A DNA stretch of 6,409 nucleotides, from assembly GCA_023254445.1 (NCBI GenBank), contig JALRLN010000081.1, positions 1-6,409 on the forward strand, read 5' to 3'. Below the pieces are notes generated by a model. It worked only from the letters and a program-made list of their open reading frames with translations, was not told the origin of the DNA and ran no database searches. Made by a program: the position numbers and the translations under genes. Positions 1-5,807 of the stretch are shown piece by piece (positions within the stretch are counted from its first letter, which is position 1; every line of letters starts with the position of its first letter). This DNA comes from Candidatus Poseidoniaceae archaeon (GTDB taxonomy: Archaea > Thermoplasmatota > Poseidoniia > Poseidoniales > Poseidoniaceae).

Positions 1-1
1 C

Positions 2-253
2 GCGACGCACCGCCTCTTCACCTTCAACGCCACGACGGGCCTTGCCTGGTCCTTGACCAGTTCAATTCCCGTCTTTGCACTGGGCATGGTCGGTTCAAGC
101 ACGACGTTCGGGATCTTGGTGGACCACAGTTCCGCTCCGTTGGCGGTGCTCACGGTCGTCAACGTCGGGGCGTGGGGCGTCGTCCTGTGGGCGCTGAACC
201 GCACGGTTGTGTTCGCGCACGGTACGCCAGACGGTTCGCTTCAGGACGAGTAA
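2..253 (+). CDS. GtrA-like membrane protein, C-terminal fragment
   Basis: The open frame enters from the left edge and ends at the TAA at 251-253, giving about 83 residues; the true start lies outside the window. The fragment opens with a RLFTFN-type sequence, runs through two hydrophobic stretches (roughly fragment residues 13-35 and 45-65) and ends with WALNRTVVF plus a short polar tail. That order (R-x-F-x-F-N, two membrane helices, then LNR-x-x-x-F) is what I know from the second half of GtrA-family domains, which sit in the membrane and are linked to polyprenyl-phosphate sugar transfer. They may stand alone or be fused behind a family 2 glycosyltransferase; the missing N-terminal part would tell which. 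The gene converges on panB and overlaps its last 13 bases. The membrane location is fairly safe; the family call rests on a short motif match. Confidence 0.55.
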   Translation, partial: ATHRLFTFNATTGLAWSLTSSIPVFALGMVGSSTTFGILVDHSSAPLAVLTVVNVGAWGVVLWALNRTVVFAHGTPDGSLQDE

Positions 254-1062
254 GACTCGCCTTCGGAAGGGAAGTCGCCGGAGCGCACATCGTCGCAGTA
301 GGACCGGACGGCACCGTCAATCGCTCCGGCCAGGTCCAGGTATCGACGAAGGAAGCGCGGTGAGAAATCTTGGGTGATGCCAAGCATGTCGTGCAGAACC
401 AGCACCTGCCCATCGACGTCAGGCCCGGCCCCAATGCCGATGACCGGGATGGACAGTTCAGAGGCAACCTTCGCGGCAAGGTCGCGAGGGATTTTTTCAA
501 GCACCAAGGCGAAGCAGCCTGCTTCTTCCAGAAGACGGGCATCGTTGAGCAATTTTTCCGCCTCTTCCTCCTCCTTGGCGCGCACCGTGTAGGTGCCGAA
601 CTTGTAGATGGACTGCGGCGTGAGGCCAAGGTGGCCCATCACGGGGATGCCCGCCGTAAGGATGCGCTTGATGCTCTCCACCACCTCCGAGCCCCCTTCG
701 AGCTTGACGGCGTGCGCCTCCGCTTCCTTCATGATGCGGATGGAGGATTCCAGCGCTTGCCTTGAATTCCCTTGGTAGGTGCCGAAGGGGAGGTCGACCA
801 CGATCAGCGCACGGTCGACCGCCCGCTGGACGCACTGGGCGTGGTAGATCATCTGGTCGAGGGTGATCGGCACCGTCGTGACCTGTCCGGCCATCACGTT
901 GGAGGCGGAATCGCCGACAAGGATGACGTCCACACCGCCGCCGTCGACAAGACGAGCCAGGGAATAATCGTACGCGGTGAGCATGGTGATGCGCTCCCCG
1001 GCGCGCTTCATCTCCTGCAGCGTGTGGGTTGTGACCTTGCGCGCCTCGGCGTGAACGGACAT
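241..1062 (-). CDS. panB: 3-methyl-2-oxobutanoate hydroxymethyltransferase (ketopantoate hydroxymethyltransferase)
   Basis: PanB transfers a hydroxymethyl group from 5,10-methylenetetrahydrofolate to 2-oxoisovalerate to make ketopantoate, the first committed step of pantothenate and CoA synthesis, in the cytoplasm. The 273-residue protein is full length for the family, a Mg-dependent TIM barrel. Visible residues match the E. coli enzyme: D51 in ILVGDS (E. coli Asp45), D90 in VVDLPFG (Asp84), E122 in KLEGG (Glu114), all metal ligands, and E189 in LVLEKIP (Glu181, catalytic); the VIGIGAG and GQVLVLHDMLG blocks follow. The frame stays open upstream to 1134, but that would run into the ALDH gene. 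The ATG at 1060-1062 has GGTGAG six bases ahead and gives the normal N-terminus. It is the last gene of the minus-strand run, 55 bases after ALDH. The segment around residues 145-161 is of the type I associate with Bacteroidota. Its role is probably housekeeping, unrelated to the genes upstream. Confidence 0.96.
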   Translation of the reverse strand: MSVHAEARKVTTHTLQEMKRAGERITMLTAYDYSLARLVDGGGVDVILVGDSASNVMAGQVTTVPITLDQMIYHAQCVQRAVDRALIVVDLPFGTYQGNSRQALESSIRIMKEAEAHAVKLEGGSEVVESIKRILTAGIPVMGHLGLTPQSIYKFGTYTVRAKEEEEAEKLLNDARLLEEAGCFALVLEKIPRDLAAKVASELSIPVIGIGAGPDVDGQVLVLHDMLGITQDFSPRFLRRYLDLAGAIDGAVRSYCDDVRSGDFPSEGESYSS

Positions 1063-1068
1063 CGTGCT

Positions 1069-1074
1069 CTCACC
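1069..1074 (-). promoter_or_regulatory. Ribosome binding site of panB
   Basis: On the minus strand this reads GGTGAG, six bases before the ATG at 1062. It decides the panB start in favour of 1062 over the longer frame to 1134. The rest of the 55-base gap to ALDH (1063-1117) shows no convincing promoter or terminator, so panB is probably read through from upstream. Confidence 0.7.
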
Positions 1075-1117
1075 CGAGGCAGCGTGGAAGCGGTTGACCT
1101 TCAAGGCACCCGTTGCC

Positions 1118-2521
1118 TCATTCGTCGGCCACACAGATGTTCACGGCCTCGGAAAAGAAGCCGAGGCTCCACATGCCCCCTTCCCGGCCAACGCCAGATT
1201 GCTTCACCCCGCCGAACGGAACGCGGAGGTCGCGGTGGAGCCAGGTGTTGACCCACACCATGCCGGTGTCCATGCGTTCAGCGAAGCGGCGGCCTCGCTC
1301 GGCGTCCGCGGTCCATACCGAGCCTGCGAGGCCGTATTCGGTGCCGTTGGCCACGGCGAGAGCCTCCTCTTCGGTGCTGTACCCGTGCACGGTCACGACG
1401 GGGCCAAAGATCTCCTCCGTCGCGCAGCGGCTGGTTGGCGGCAGTCCGGCGACGACGGCCGGGCTCAGGTGGAAACCGGGGCCTTCCCCGCGTTCGCCGC
1501 CGGTGAGCACGGTGCCTCCTTCCTCGACGGCGAGGCGGAGGTAGCCTTCGACCTTCGCCCGGTGCGCTTCTGAGATGACCGGGCCAATGGGGAAGCGTTG
1601 CACCGCATCGACGAAGCGAGGCAGGAAGTCGTCCATCATCGAGGTGGGGACCAGCACGCGCGAACCGCACAGGCAGATTTGTCCGGAATTGAGGAAGCCG
1701 CTGCGCACGACCCCGGGAACGACGGCGTCAAGGTCGGCGTCGTCGAGCAAGACCGTTGCGTTTTTTCCGCCGAGTTCGAGGCTGAGTTTCTTGAACATCG
1801 GCGCCGCTGTCGCAGCCACAATGCGTCCCGTGGCGGTTCCGCCGGTGAAGGAGATGGCCGGCACCTCAGGGTGCTCGACGAGGGCTTGACCAACTTCGGG
1901 TCCAAGTCCGTGAAGGACGTTGACCAGCCCGCCATCGAGGCCGGATTCGCGAGCGAGTTCACTGAAGCGGTGGGCGGTCAGGGGGGTCAGTTCCGAAGGT
2001 TTCGCGATGATGGCGTTGCCCATCAGGAGGGCCGGGGCCACCTTCCAGGTCAAGAGGTACAGGGGCAGGTTCCACGGGGAGATGAGGCCGACGATCCCAA
2101 TGGGCTTGCGCAGGACGTGGTTGGTCGCGTCGTCCATCCGGAACACTTCGGGGGACTGGGACCGGCCGAACTCGGCGAAGAATCGGAAATTACGGATGCA
2201 GCGGTCAATGTCCACGTGACGCGCGACGTCCCACGGCTTGCCGGTGTCGAGCGCCTCGAGGTGGGCGAGTTCGTCGGCCGCGGCCTCCATCGTGTCCGCC
2301 AACCGGTCCAGCGCGTCGGCCCGTTCATGCAGGCTCAGGGCGGCCCATGCCGGTTGGGCGGCCTGCGCGGCTGCCACCGCCTGCTCGACGTCTTCGGCCC
2401 CCGAACGGGGAATCGTGGCGACGACCGTGCCGTCGGTTGGCCCAACGTCGTCGATGCGCAGGCCGCAGGCCGCGTCAACGTAGGTGGTTCCGATGGCGTT
2501 TCGGACGTGGATTGGGTCCAT
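1118..2521 (-). CDS. Aldehyde dehydrogenase, ALDH8A1 / 2-aminomuconic semialdehyde dehydrogenase type
   Basis: This is an NAD(P)-dependent aldehyde dehydrogenase of 467 residues, cytoplasmic, oxidising an aldehyde to an acid. The catalytic set is complete: N151 in ISPWNLPLYL, K174 in IAKPSE, E249 in LELGGKN, nucleophile C283 in NSGQICLC, and E370/F372 in EEIFGPV. The PWNLPLYLLTWK-type block, GQICLC, and a C-terminal WLHRDLRVPFGG followed by GREGG and FFSEAVNIC resemble human ALDH8A1 and bacterial 2-aminomuconic or 2-hydroxymuconic semialdehyde dehydrogenases, so a muconic-type semialdehyde is the best substrate guess. The ATG at 2519-2521 has a perfect GGAGGT six bases ahead; the frame is open back to 2734 but that part lies inside the preceding gene. 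Only 2 bases separate it from the stop of the asparaginase-like gene. About ten residues usually found between the catalytic Cys and EEIFGPV are missing near residues 310-313, which explains the short length. Family is certain, substrate is inference. Confidence 0.93.
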   Translation of the reverse strand: MDPIHVRNAIGTTYVDAACGLRIDDVGPTDGTVVATIPRSGAEDVEQAVAAAQAAQPAWAALSLHERADALDRLADTMEAAADELAHLEALDTGKPWDVARHVDIDRCIRNFRFFAEFGRSQSPEVFRMDDATNHVLRKPIGIVGLISPWNLPLYLLTWKVAPALLMGNAIIAKPSELTPLTAHRFSELARESGLDGGLVNVLHGLGPEVGQALVEHPEVPAISFTGGTATGRIVAATAAPMFKKLSLELGGKNATVLLDDADLDAVVPGVVRSGFLNSGQICLCGSRVLVPTSMMDDFLPRFVDAVQRFPIGPVISEAHRAKVEGYLRLAVEEGGTVLTGGERGEGPGFHLSPAVVAGLPPTSRCATEEIFGPVVTVHGYSTEEEALAVANGTEYGLAGSVWTADAERGRRFAERMDTGMVWVNTWLHRDLRVPFGGVKQSGVGREGGMWSLGFFSEAVNICVADE

Positions 2522-2523
2522 GT

Positions 2524-3630
2524 TCAGACCTCCACGTCGTACAGCCAGCGGTCCGTGTCCGGGTCCCATTCGTCCCACGTCGGCACGCTGTCGAGCCGAT
2601 CGAGCAAGCCGGGCGGAACGATACCGGGAACGACGAAGGCCTTCTGTCGATGCAACGGGTACGGGTTTCGCAGTTCGATGCCAAGCACGCCGAGGATCGC
2701 CCGTGCAACATACCACGTGGCTTGTGCGTTCCATCCGTGGGCGATCTTCACGACCACGCCAAGTCCTTCCGGCCAGTCTGGATGGGCGATGGCCAAACCC
2801 AGCAAGCCATCGGCGCCCTCCTTGGCGATGACCTCGCCCTCGCCGGCCTTGATGATGGTCGAATCGAGGCGGTTGAAGCCGCCCACGAGGTCAGGATGAC
2901 GGCACATGGCCTCCCAAATCCAGTCGGCGTGCCGGTCCGTGACCAGCCCAGCATAGATCGTTGCCAGTTCCGCCACGGTGTTCGACACCGTTGGCAGGCC
3001 GCATCCGTCCTTCGCCACGCGCAGGGGGCTCCACCCCTCGCCGAGGAACCGGCGCAGTTGGGCCATGTAGGCGTGGAACACCTCGTGGGAGGGCAAGGTG
3101 TAGCCAGCGCGGTTCCACCCCTTTCCGCGGCAGCCGCGCAAGATGGCCGCGTGCTCGCCGGAGCAGGTGTGGTACCAGCGACGTGGACGACGGACCTGCC
3201 GACCGAATTGAATGAGCGGCACATCAAGGGGCGTCAGCATTAGCGGCCACTCGGACTCGTTCAGCAGGGACTGTGCCGCAGCGACGTGTTCCGTGTCCCC
3301 GTTGTGGCTGGCCACGGCAATGGCCTTCTGTTCCCACGAACAGTCCGCGAGTTCGTCAACGAAGGCCTTGAGCATGAAGGGTTTCATCATCGAGCGGCCG
3401 TAACAGAGCACGTTGCCGCCAAAGGAGTGGATCACCTCGCCTCCGTGTGCCCAGGCGACGGCACCGTGAATCGTCGTTTCTGAAACGCCGTTCCGGCGGT
3501 AGTCCACCAAGGGTTCCCATTCGACGTCTCGACCTGTCGGGACGCCATCGACGCGCTCGCCGAGGGGTGAGGTCGGGTACAGTTTGGAGCCGGGCAAGCC
3601 CGGGGCGACGGCCGAACCGTCCGCGCTCAC
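2524..3630 (-). CDS. Asparaginase II (ReAV-type) family hydrolase
   Basis: The 368-residue protein belongs to the asparaginase II family typified by Rhizobium etli ReAV, which hydrolyses the side-chain amide of asparagine and is unrelated to E. coli AnsA/AnsB. Family blocks in order: RRNGVSE (45-51) with H55; YGRSMMKP (77-84); ASHNGDTEH (107-115); CSGEHA (156-161); KDGCGLP (207-213); CRHPDLVGG (243-251); AKEGADG (269-275). Against ReAV as I recall it, both Ser-Lys pairs are kept (S80/K83 for Ser48/Lys51; S108/K270 for Ser80/Lys263), as are D208 and the zinc cysteines C156 and C210. The third zinc ligand, Lys138 in ReAV, is E159 here. The N-terminus is about 32 residues longer than ReAV. No signal peptide, so cytoplasmic. 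The GTG start at 3628-3630 overlaps the TGA of the LLM gene (GTGA) and has GGAGGG six bases ahead. Context suggests an amide or imine made by the neighbouring enzymes rather than plain asparagine as substrate, but this is inference. Confidence 0.9.
   Translation of the reverse strand: MSADGSAVAPGLPGSKLYPTSPLGERVDGVPTGRDVEWEPLVDYRRNGVSETTIHGAVAWAHGGEVIHSFGGNVLCYGRSMMKPFMLKAFVDELADCSWEQKAIAVASHNGDTEHVAAAQSLLNESEWPLMLTPLDVPLIQFGRQVRRPRRWYHTCSGEHAAILRGCRGKGWNRAGYTLPSHEVFHAYMAQLRRFLGEGWSPLRVAKDGCGLPTVSNTVAELATIYAGLVTDRHADWIWEAMCRHPDLVGGFNRLDSTIIKAGEGEVIAKEGADGLLGLAIAHPDWPEGLGVVVKIAHGWNAQATWYVARAILGVLGIELRNPYPLHRQKAFVVPGIVPPGLLDRLDSVPTWDEWDPDTDRWLYDVEV
2528..2533 (-). promoter_or_regulatory. Ribosome binding site of the ALDH gene
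   Basis: The minus strand reads GGAGGT, six bases before the ATG at 2521. It lies within the last sense codons (Val-Glu-Val) of the asparaginase-like gene, whose TGA is at 2524-2526. It fixes the ALDH start and suggests that ribosomes finishing the upstream gene restart here. Confidence 0.85.
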
Positions 3631-4886
3631 GCCGTTCCCTCCGAAAGCGCACGCTCGACCAAGGGGACGACGCCTTCCATGTAGGCGCGCATGTTTCGCT
3701 TGACACGCTCGTTGTCATGGTTGAAGAAATCAAACCACGCCATGATTCGGTCCTCTGGGTGGAACCGGTGCAGCATCTGTTGGGCCACGTCCTGAACGTT
3801 GCCGACCAGCGCGTTGTTGGTCGCTCGTTCGACCTTGCTCGGGTCAAGGGTGCCCTCAAGGGCGGTCCAATACGCGGCCAGGGCCGCTTCGGCTTCGCGC
3901 TTCGCCGCTTCTCGTTGCTCCTCGGCCGTCAACCCCTCCTCGTCGTTCACGAAGACAAACACCGTGCGCGGCATGTGGCCTCTCTCCCACGGGCCACCGT
4001 CCGGATGGAAGCATGCGCTCATGCGCTCATGCGTCGCGTCGATCACGTCAGGTGCCGTGATGGAGAGGTTGAACACCCGAACGGGCAGGTGCGTGTTCAG
4101 TTCGACCTGAGCCTTCGGGTCGTGGGTGCCCGCCACCAAAATGAGCCGCTCAAGAGGGGCTTCCTTTGGGACAATGCGCACCTCCTCAAAGGCATAGCGA
4201 GGGGCGATGGGGATCGCATCCATTGCCGCCTCGCTTCCGTCGCGGTCCATGGCTGCGGCCTGCACGGCCTGCCAGTCCTCATCGCTGCGGAAGAGGTCCC
4301 GCGTGAGCACGGTCGGGCGAGCGGTGGCCTCGCTGACCACGTCCCCACGAAGCAAGCGAAGGAAGATGGACGCCGCTTCAAGGAAGATCTGCCCCCGCAA
4401 CGCGGGCCACGACGCGGCTTCGACCTCGTCCCGTGGCACGATGCCGTACGGGCGGGCCATGAATTCGAAACGTCCCGATGCGAAGCCGATGTGCAAGCGC
4501 CGCGTCCCCCCTCGGTCGATGCGTTCGAGGTGCGTGAGGGTGTTGGCAATGCGCTCTGCTTGGGCGATGGGGCCACCCGCCGCGAAGATCGACAAAACCG
4601 CGCTTCCGAGGTCAATCCTTGACGTGCATCGGAAGGATTCGAGGGCCAGTTGTGGGAAGTCGGTGCAGAGCCCCACTTCGCCAGGCCAGTGTGGGACGAC
4701 AGGCTTGGCGTTCGATTTCTGGGTCTCGGTGGAGAGGTGGGCTTGGGCCACCCATGCTACGCCGAAGCCAAGTTCGTCGGCCAAGCGAAGTTGGTCGAAG
4801 TAATGGTCGAACATGACCGCCTCGGACGGTACCGCACCGGAGTGGTCCGGCGTGTGTGAGATGGAGAAGAAGATGTCGTGCTCCAT
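3627..4886 (-). CDS. Luciferase-like (LLM class) flavin-dependent monooxygenase
   Basis: This 419-residue cytoplasmic protein has the layout of bacterial-luciferase-like monooxygenases, FMNH2-using TIM barrels that insert oxygen from a flavin peroxide and need a separate flavin reductase. Visible marks: an opening strand EHDIFFSIS (2-10); FDQLRLADELGFGVAWVAQAHLS (30-52), the usual helix then W-V-A-E-x-H position, with Gln for Glu at 48; GSAVLSIFAAGGPIAQAERIANTL (94-117), the standard 'A-E-x-I-A' block; and HIGFASGRFEF (132-142). A 25-residue polar insert follows H50, and the C-terminal third is helical and charged. The ATG at 4884-4886 gives a family-like N-terminus, with GGTGAG ahead but only 3 bases away, so the start is less certain than its neighbours'. 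It lies 55 bases after the TPR gene and overlaps the next gene by 4 bases. No reductase is in the window. Substrate unknown; alkane, sulfonate, and ring-opening (RutA, pyridine) roles all occur in this superfamily. Confidence 0.88.
   Translation of the reverse strand: MEHDIFFSISHTPDHSGAVPSEAVMFDHYFDQLRLADELGFGVAWVAQAHLSTETQKSNAKPVVPHWPGEVGLCTDFPQLALESFRCTSRIDLGSAVLSIFAAGGPIAQAERIANTLTHLERIDRGGTRRLHIGFASGRFEFMARPYGIVPRDEVEAASWPALRGQIFLEAASIFLRLLRGDVVSEATARPTVLTRDLFRSDEDWQAVQAAAMDRDGSEAAMDAIPIAPRYAFEEVRIVPKEAPLERLILVAGTHDPKAQVELNTHLPVRVFNLSITAPDVIDATHERMSACFHPDGGPWERGHMPRTVFVFVNDEEGLTAEEQREAAKREAEAALAAYWTALEGTLDPSKVERATNNALVGNVQDVAQQMLHRFHPEDRIMAWFDFFNHDNERVKRNMRAYMEGVVPLVERALSEGTA
3637..3642 (-). 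promoter_or_regulatory. Ribosome binding site of the asparaginase-like gene
   Basis: The minus strand reads GGAGGG, six bases before the GTG at 3628-3630 and inside the end of the LLM monooxygenase gene. It supports a GTG start that overlaps the preceding stop codon by four bases and keeps the long N-terminal extension. Confidence 0.85.
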
Positions 4887-4889
4887 CCC

Positions 4890-4895
4890 CTCACC
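4890..4895 (-). promoter_or_regulatory. Probable ribosome binding site of the LLM gene
   Basis: The minus strand reads GGTGAG and then GGG before the ATG at 4884-4886. The 3-base spacing is shorter than the 6 bases seen at panB, ALDH and the asparaginase-like gene. An upstream in-frame GTG at 4938-4940 has no such sequence ahead of it and sits in a hairpin arm, so 4886 is still preferred. Confidence 0.5.
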
Positions 4896-4921
4896 CGGTT
4901 CCGCCACGGTCCTTCGACCTA

Positions 4922-4944
4922 TGAGGTGAACGCCCCGCACCTCA
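4922..4944. repeat. Perfect 7-bp inverted repeat at the TPR/LLM gene junction
   Basis: TGAGGTG at 4922-4928 and CACCTCA at 4938-4944 are perfect complements around a 9-base loop. In the minus-strand transcript the first arm begins with the TGA stop codon of the TPR gene. No run of U follows, so it does not look like an intrinsic terminator. It could serve as an mRNA processing or stability hairpin separating the upstream pair of genes from the tightly packed trio downstream, or be chance in GC-rich DNA. Confidence 0.5.
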
Positions 4945-5772
4945 GACTTGGTCGGCCAAGGCCGTCAAGTGCTGAATGCGTTCACGAACAGGTTCCGGAG
5001 CCGGCAACCCCGCCGCCATGAAGGCGTGCACCACGTCGGAGAGCTGGAGCATGGCGGTCGACCAATCTTCGGCAATTTCAGCAAGGTCGGCCAACCCCCA
5101 CCCTGCAACGAGTTGACCGGACAGGTCCTGGAGGTCCTTGGCCAACTCGTAGGACCGCTTCAGGTGGTCGCTGGCGATGTCAACCTCCCCGATGGTGGCG
5201 TGCACGTGGGCAAGGTCGGCCAAGGCTTCCATCACGCCTTCGTCATCTCCGAGCCGCTCGAGCAACCCAAGGCGTTCGGTCTCGGTGGCGATGGCATCGT
5301 CCACGCGATCCAGCGCCTTTTCACACGCCGCTCGAGCCGCGAGGCCATACACGGTGCCTTCCTCGTCGCCCACCGACTGCCGGTGTCGAAGGGAGCGGCC
5401 GAGGACCGCGTGGGCCTCGTTGTGCGCTTCTTGGGCATGCAGCAGCAGGGCCCCGTGGTGAAAGGCCGCCGCGGCGAGCCGTGCTCCGCCCTCCATCGCT
5501 TCGGCGTCCGTTCCGAGGGCCATGAGGGCGTCCACGTCGGCGTCTCGGCCACGTCGGAGGTGCTCCAACTGGACCCACCCTTCCTCGATCGCGTCGCTTG
5601 CCGCAGCATCGGCTTGGTTCAGCAAGCGTTCAACGAGGTCCTCGTGGCCCAGTTCCTCGGCAAGCGGCAACAAGCGAAGCGCAAGGGCCGTGTCAAGATG
5701 GTCCATCCCGCCGCCGTCCACCAGTGCCCGAAGCACCTCATCGGCTTGCTCGGGTGTCACCTCGCCGTCCAT
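4942..5772 (-). CDS. TPR-like helical repeat protein of unknown role
   Basis: The 276-residue acidic protein has no signal peptide or membrane segment, so it should be cytoplasmic. From about residue 98 onward it shows helix-pair repeats about 40 residues apart, clearest at 143-179, 183-219 and 226-260: each begins with a LA-rich helix (GLAARAA, ALADLAHVHATIGE, GLADLAEIAEDW), continues with a second helix (ETERLGLLERLGD, HLKRSYELAKDLQD, QLSDVVHAFMAAG) and has an acidic or polar turn. This matches the long tetratricopeptide repeat type, which binds peptides or partner proteins. Residues 1-95 are also helical but less regular. No enzyme motif is seen. The ATG at 5770-5772 has GAGG seven bases ahead, inside a small hairpin. 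It lies between the SDR and the LLM monooxygenase, with which it is probably co-transcribed, so a scaffold or regulator for these enzymes is possible but unproven. Confidence 0.8.
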   Translation of the reverse strand: MDGEVTPEQADEVLRALVDGGGMDHLDTALALRLLPLAEELGHEDLVERLLNQADAAASDAIEEGWVQLEHLRRGRDADVDALMALGTDAEAMEGGARLAAAAFHHGALLLHAQEAHNEAHAVLGRSLRHRQSVGDEEGTVYGLAARAACEKALDRVDDAIATETERLGLLERLGDDEGVMEALADLAHVHATIGEVDIASDHLKRSYELAKDLQDLSGQLVAGWGLADLAEIAEDWSTAMLQLSDVVHAFMAAGLPAPEPVRERIQHLTALADQV

Positions 5773-5774
5773 GC

Positions 5775-5789
5775 CGCCGCCTCGCGGCG
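5775..5789. promoter_or_regulatory. GC hairpin carrying the TPR gene's ribosome binding site
   Basis: CGCCGC at 5775-5780 and GCGGCG at 5784-5789 are perfect complements around a 3-base loop. In the minus-strand transcript the loop plus the next base reads GAGG, the presumed Shine-Dalgarno sequence of the TPR gene, and the stem ends two bases before its ATG. The SDR stop (5808-5810) is 18 bases upstream, so a ribosome ending SDR translation would open this hairpin. This would couple the two genes. Confidence 0.45.
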
Positions 5790-5807
5790 ACCCGTTTCAA
5801 GCCTCGC

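Noticed and set aside
247..270. Bidirectional intrinsic terminator between panB and the GtrA-like gene
   Set aside because: Stems are only 4-5 bp and no T-run follows in either direction.
1063..1117. Promoter in the ALDH-panB gap
   Set aside because: A TTGAAG-like hexamer is present on the minus strand, but no matching -10 element or Bacteroidota-type -7 element can be seen.
1063..1134. Longer N-terminus for PanB, starting at 1134
   Set aside because: It would overlap the ALDH end and lacks family similarity; the ATG at 1062 has GGTGAG at good spacing and yields a 273-residue PanB.
2522..2734. Longer N-terminus for ALDH, starting at 2734
   Set aside because: The extra 71 residues lie inside the asparaginase-like gene, are Arg-rich and non-homologous, and the ATG at 2521 has a perfect GGAGGT.
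1598..2899. Long plus-strand open frame (433 codons) opposite the ALDH and asparaginase-like genes
   Set aside because: It mirrors conserved coding sequence on the other strand, shows no recognisable domain and has the composition expected of antisense frames in GC-rich DNA.
2347..3243. Plus-strand open frame (298 codons) opposite parts of the ALDH and asparaginase-like genes
   Set aside because: It crosses the boundary of two well-supported minus-strand genes and starts with low-complexity Arg/Pro sequence.
3447..4622. Long plus-strand open frame (391 codons) opposite the LLM gene
   Set aside because: It is antisense to a clear LLM monooxygenase, Arg/His-rich and without family motifs.
4887..4940. 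GTG at 4938-4940 as the LLM start
   Set aside because: No ribosome binding site precedes it, it sits in a hairpin arm, and the extra 18 residues do not look like an LLM N-terminus. It is not fully excluded because the spacing at 4886 is short.
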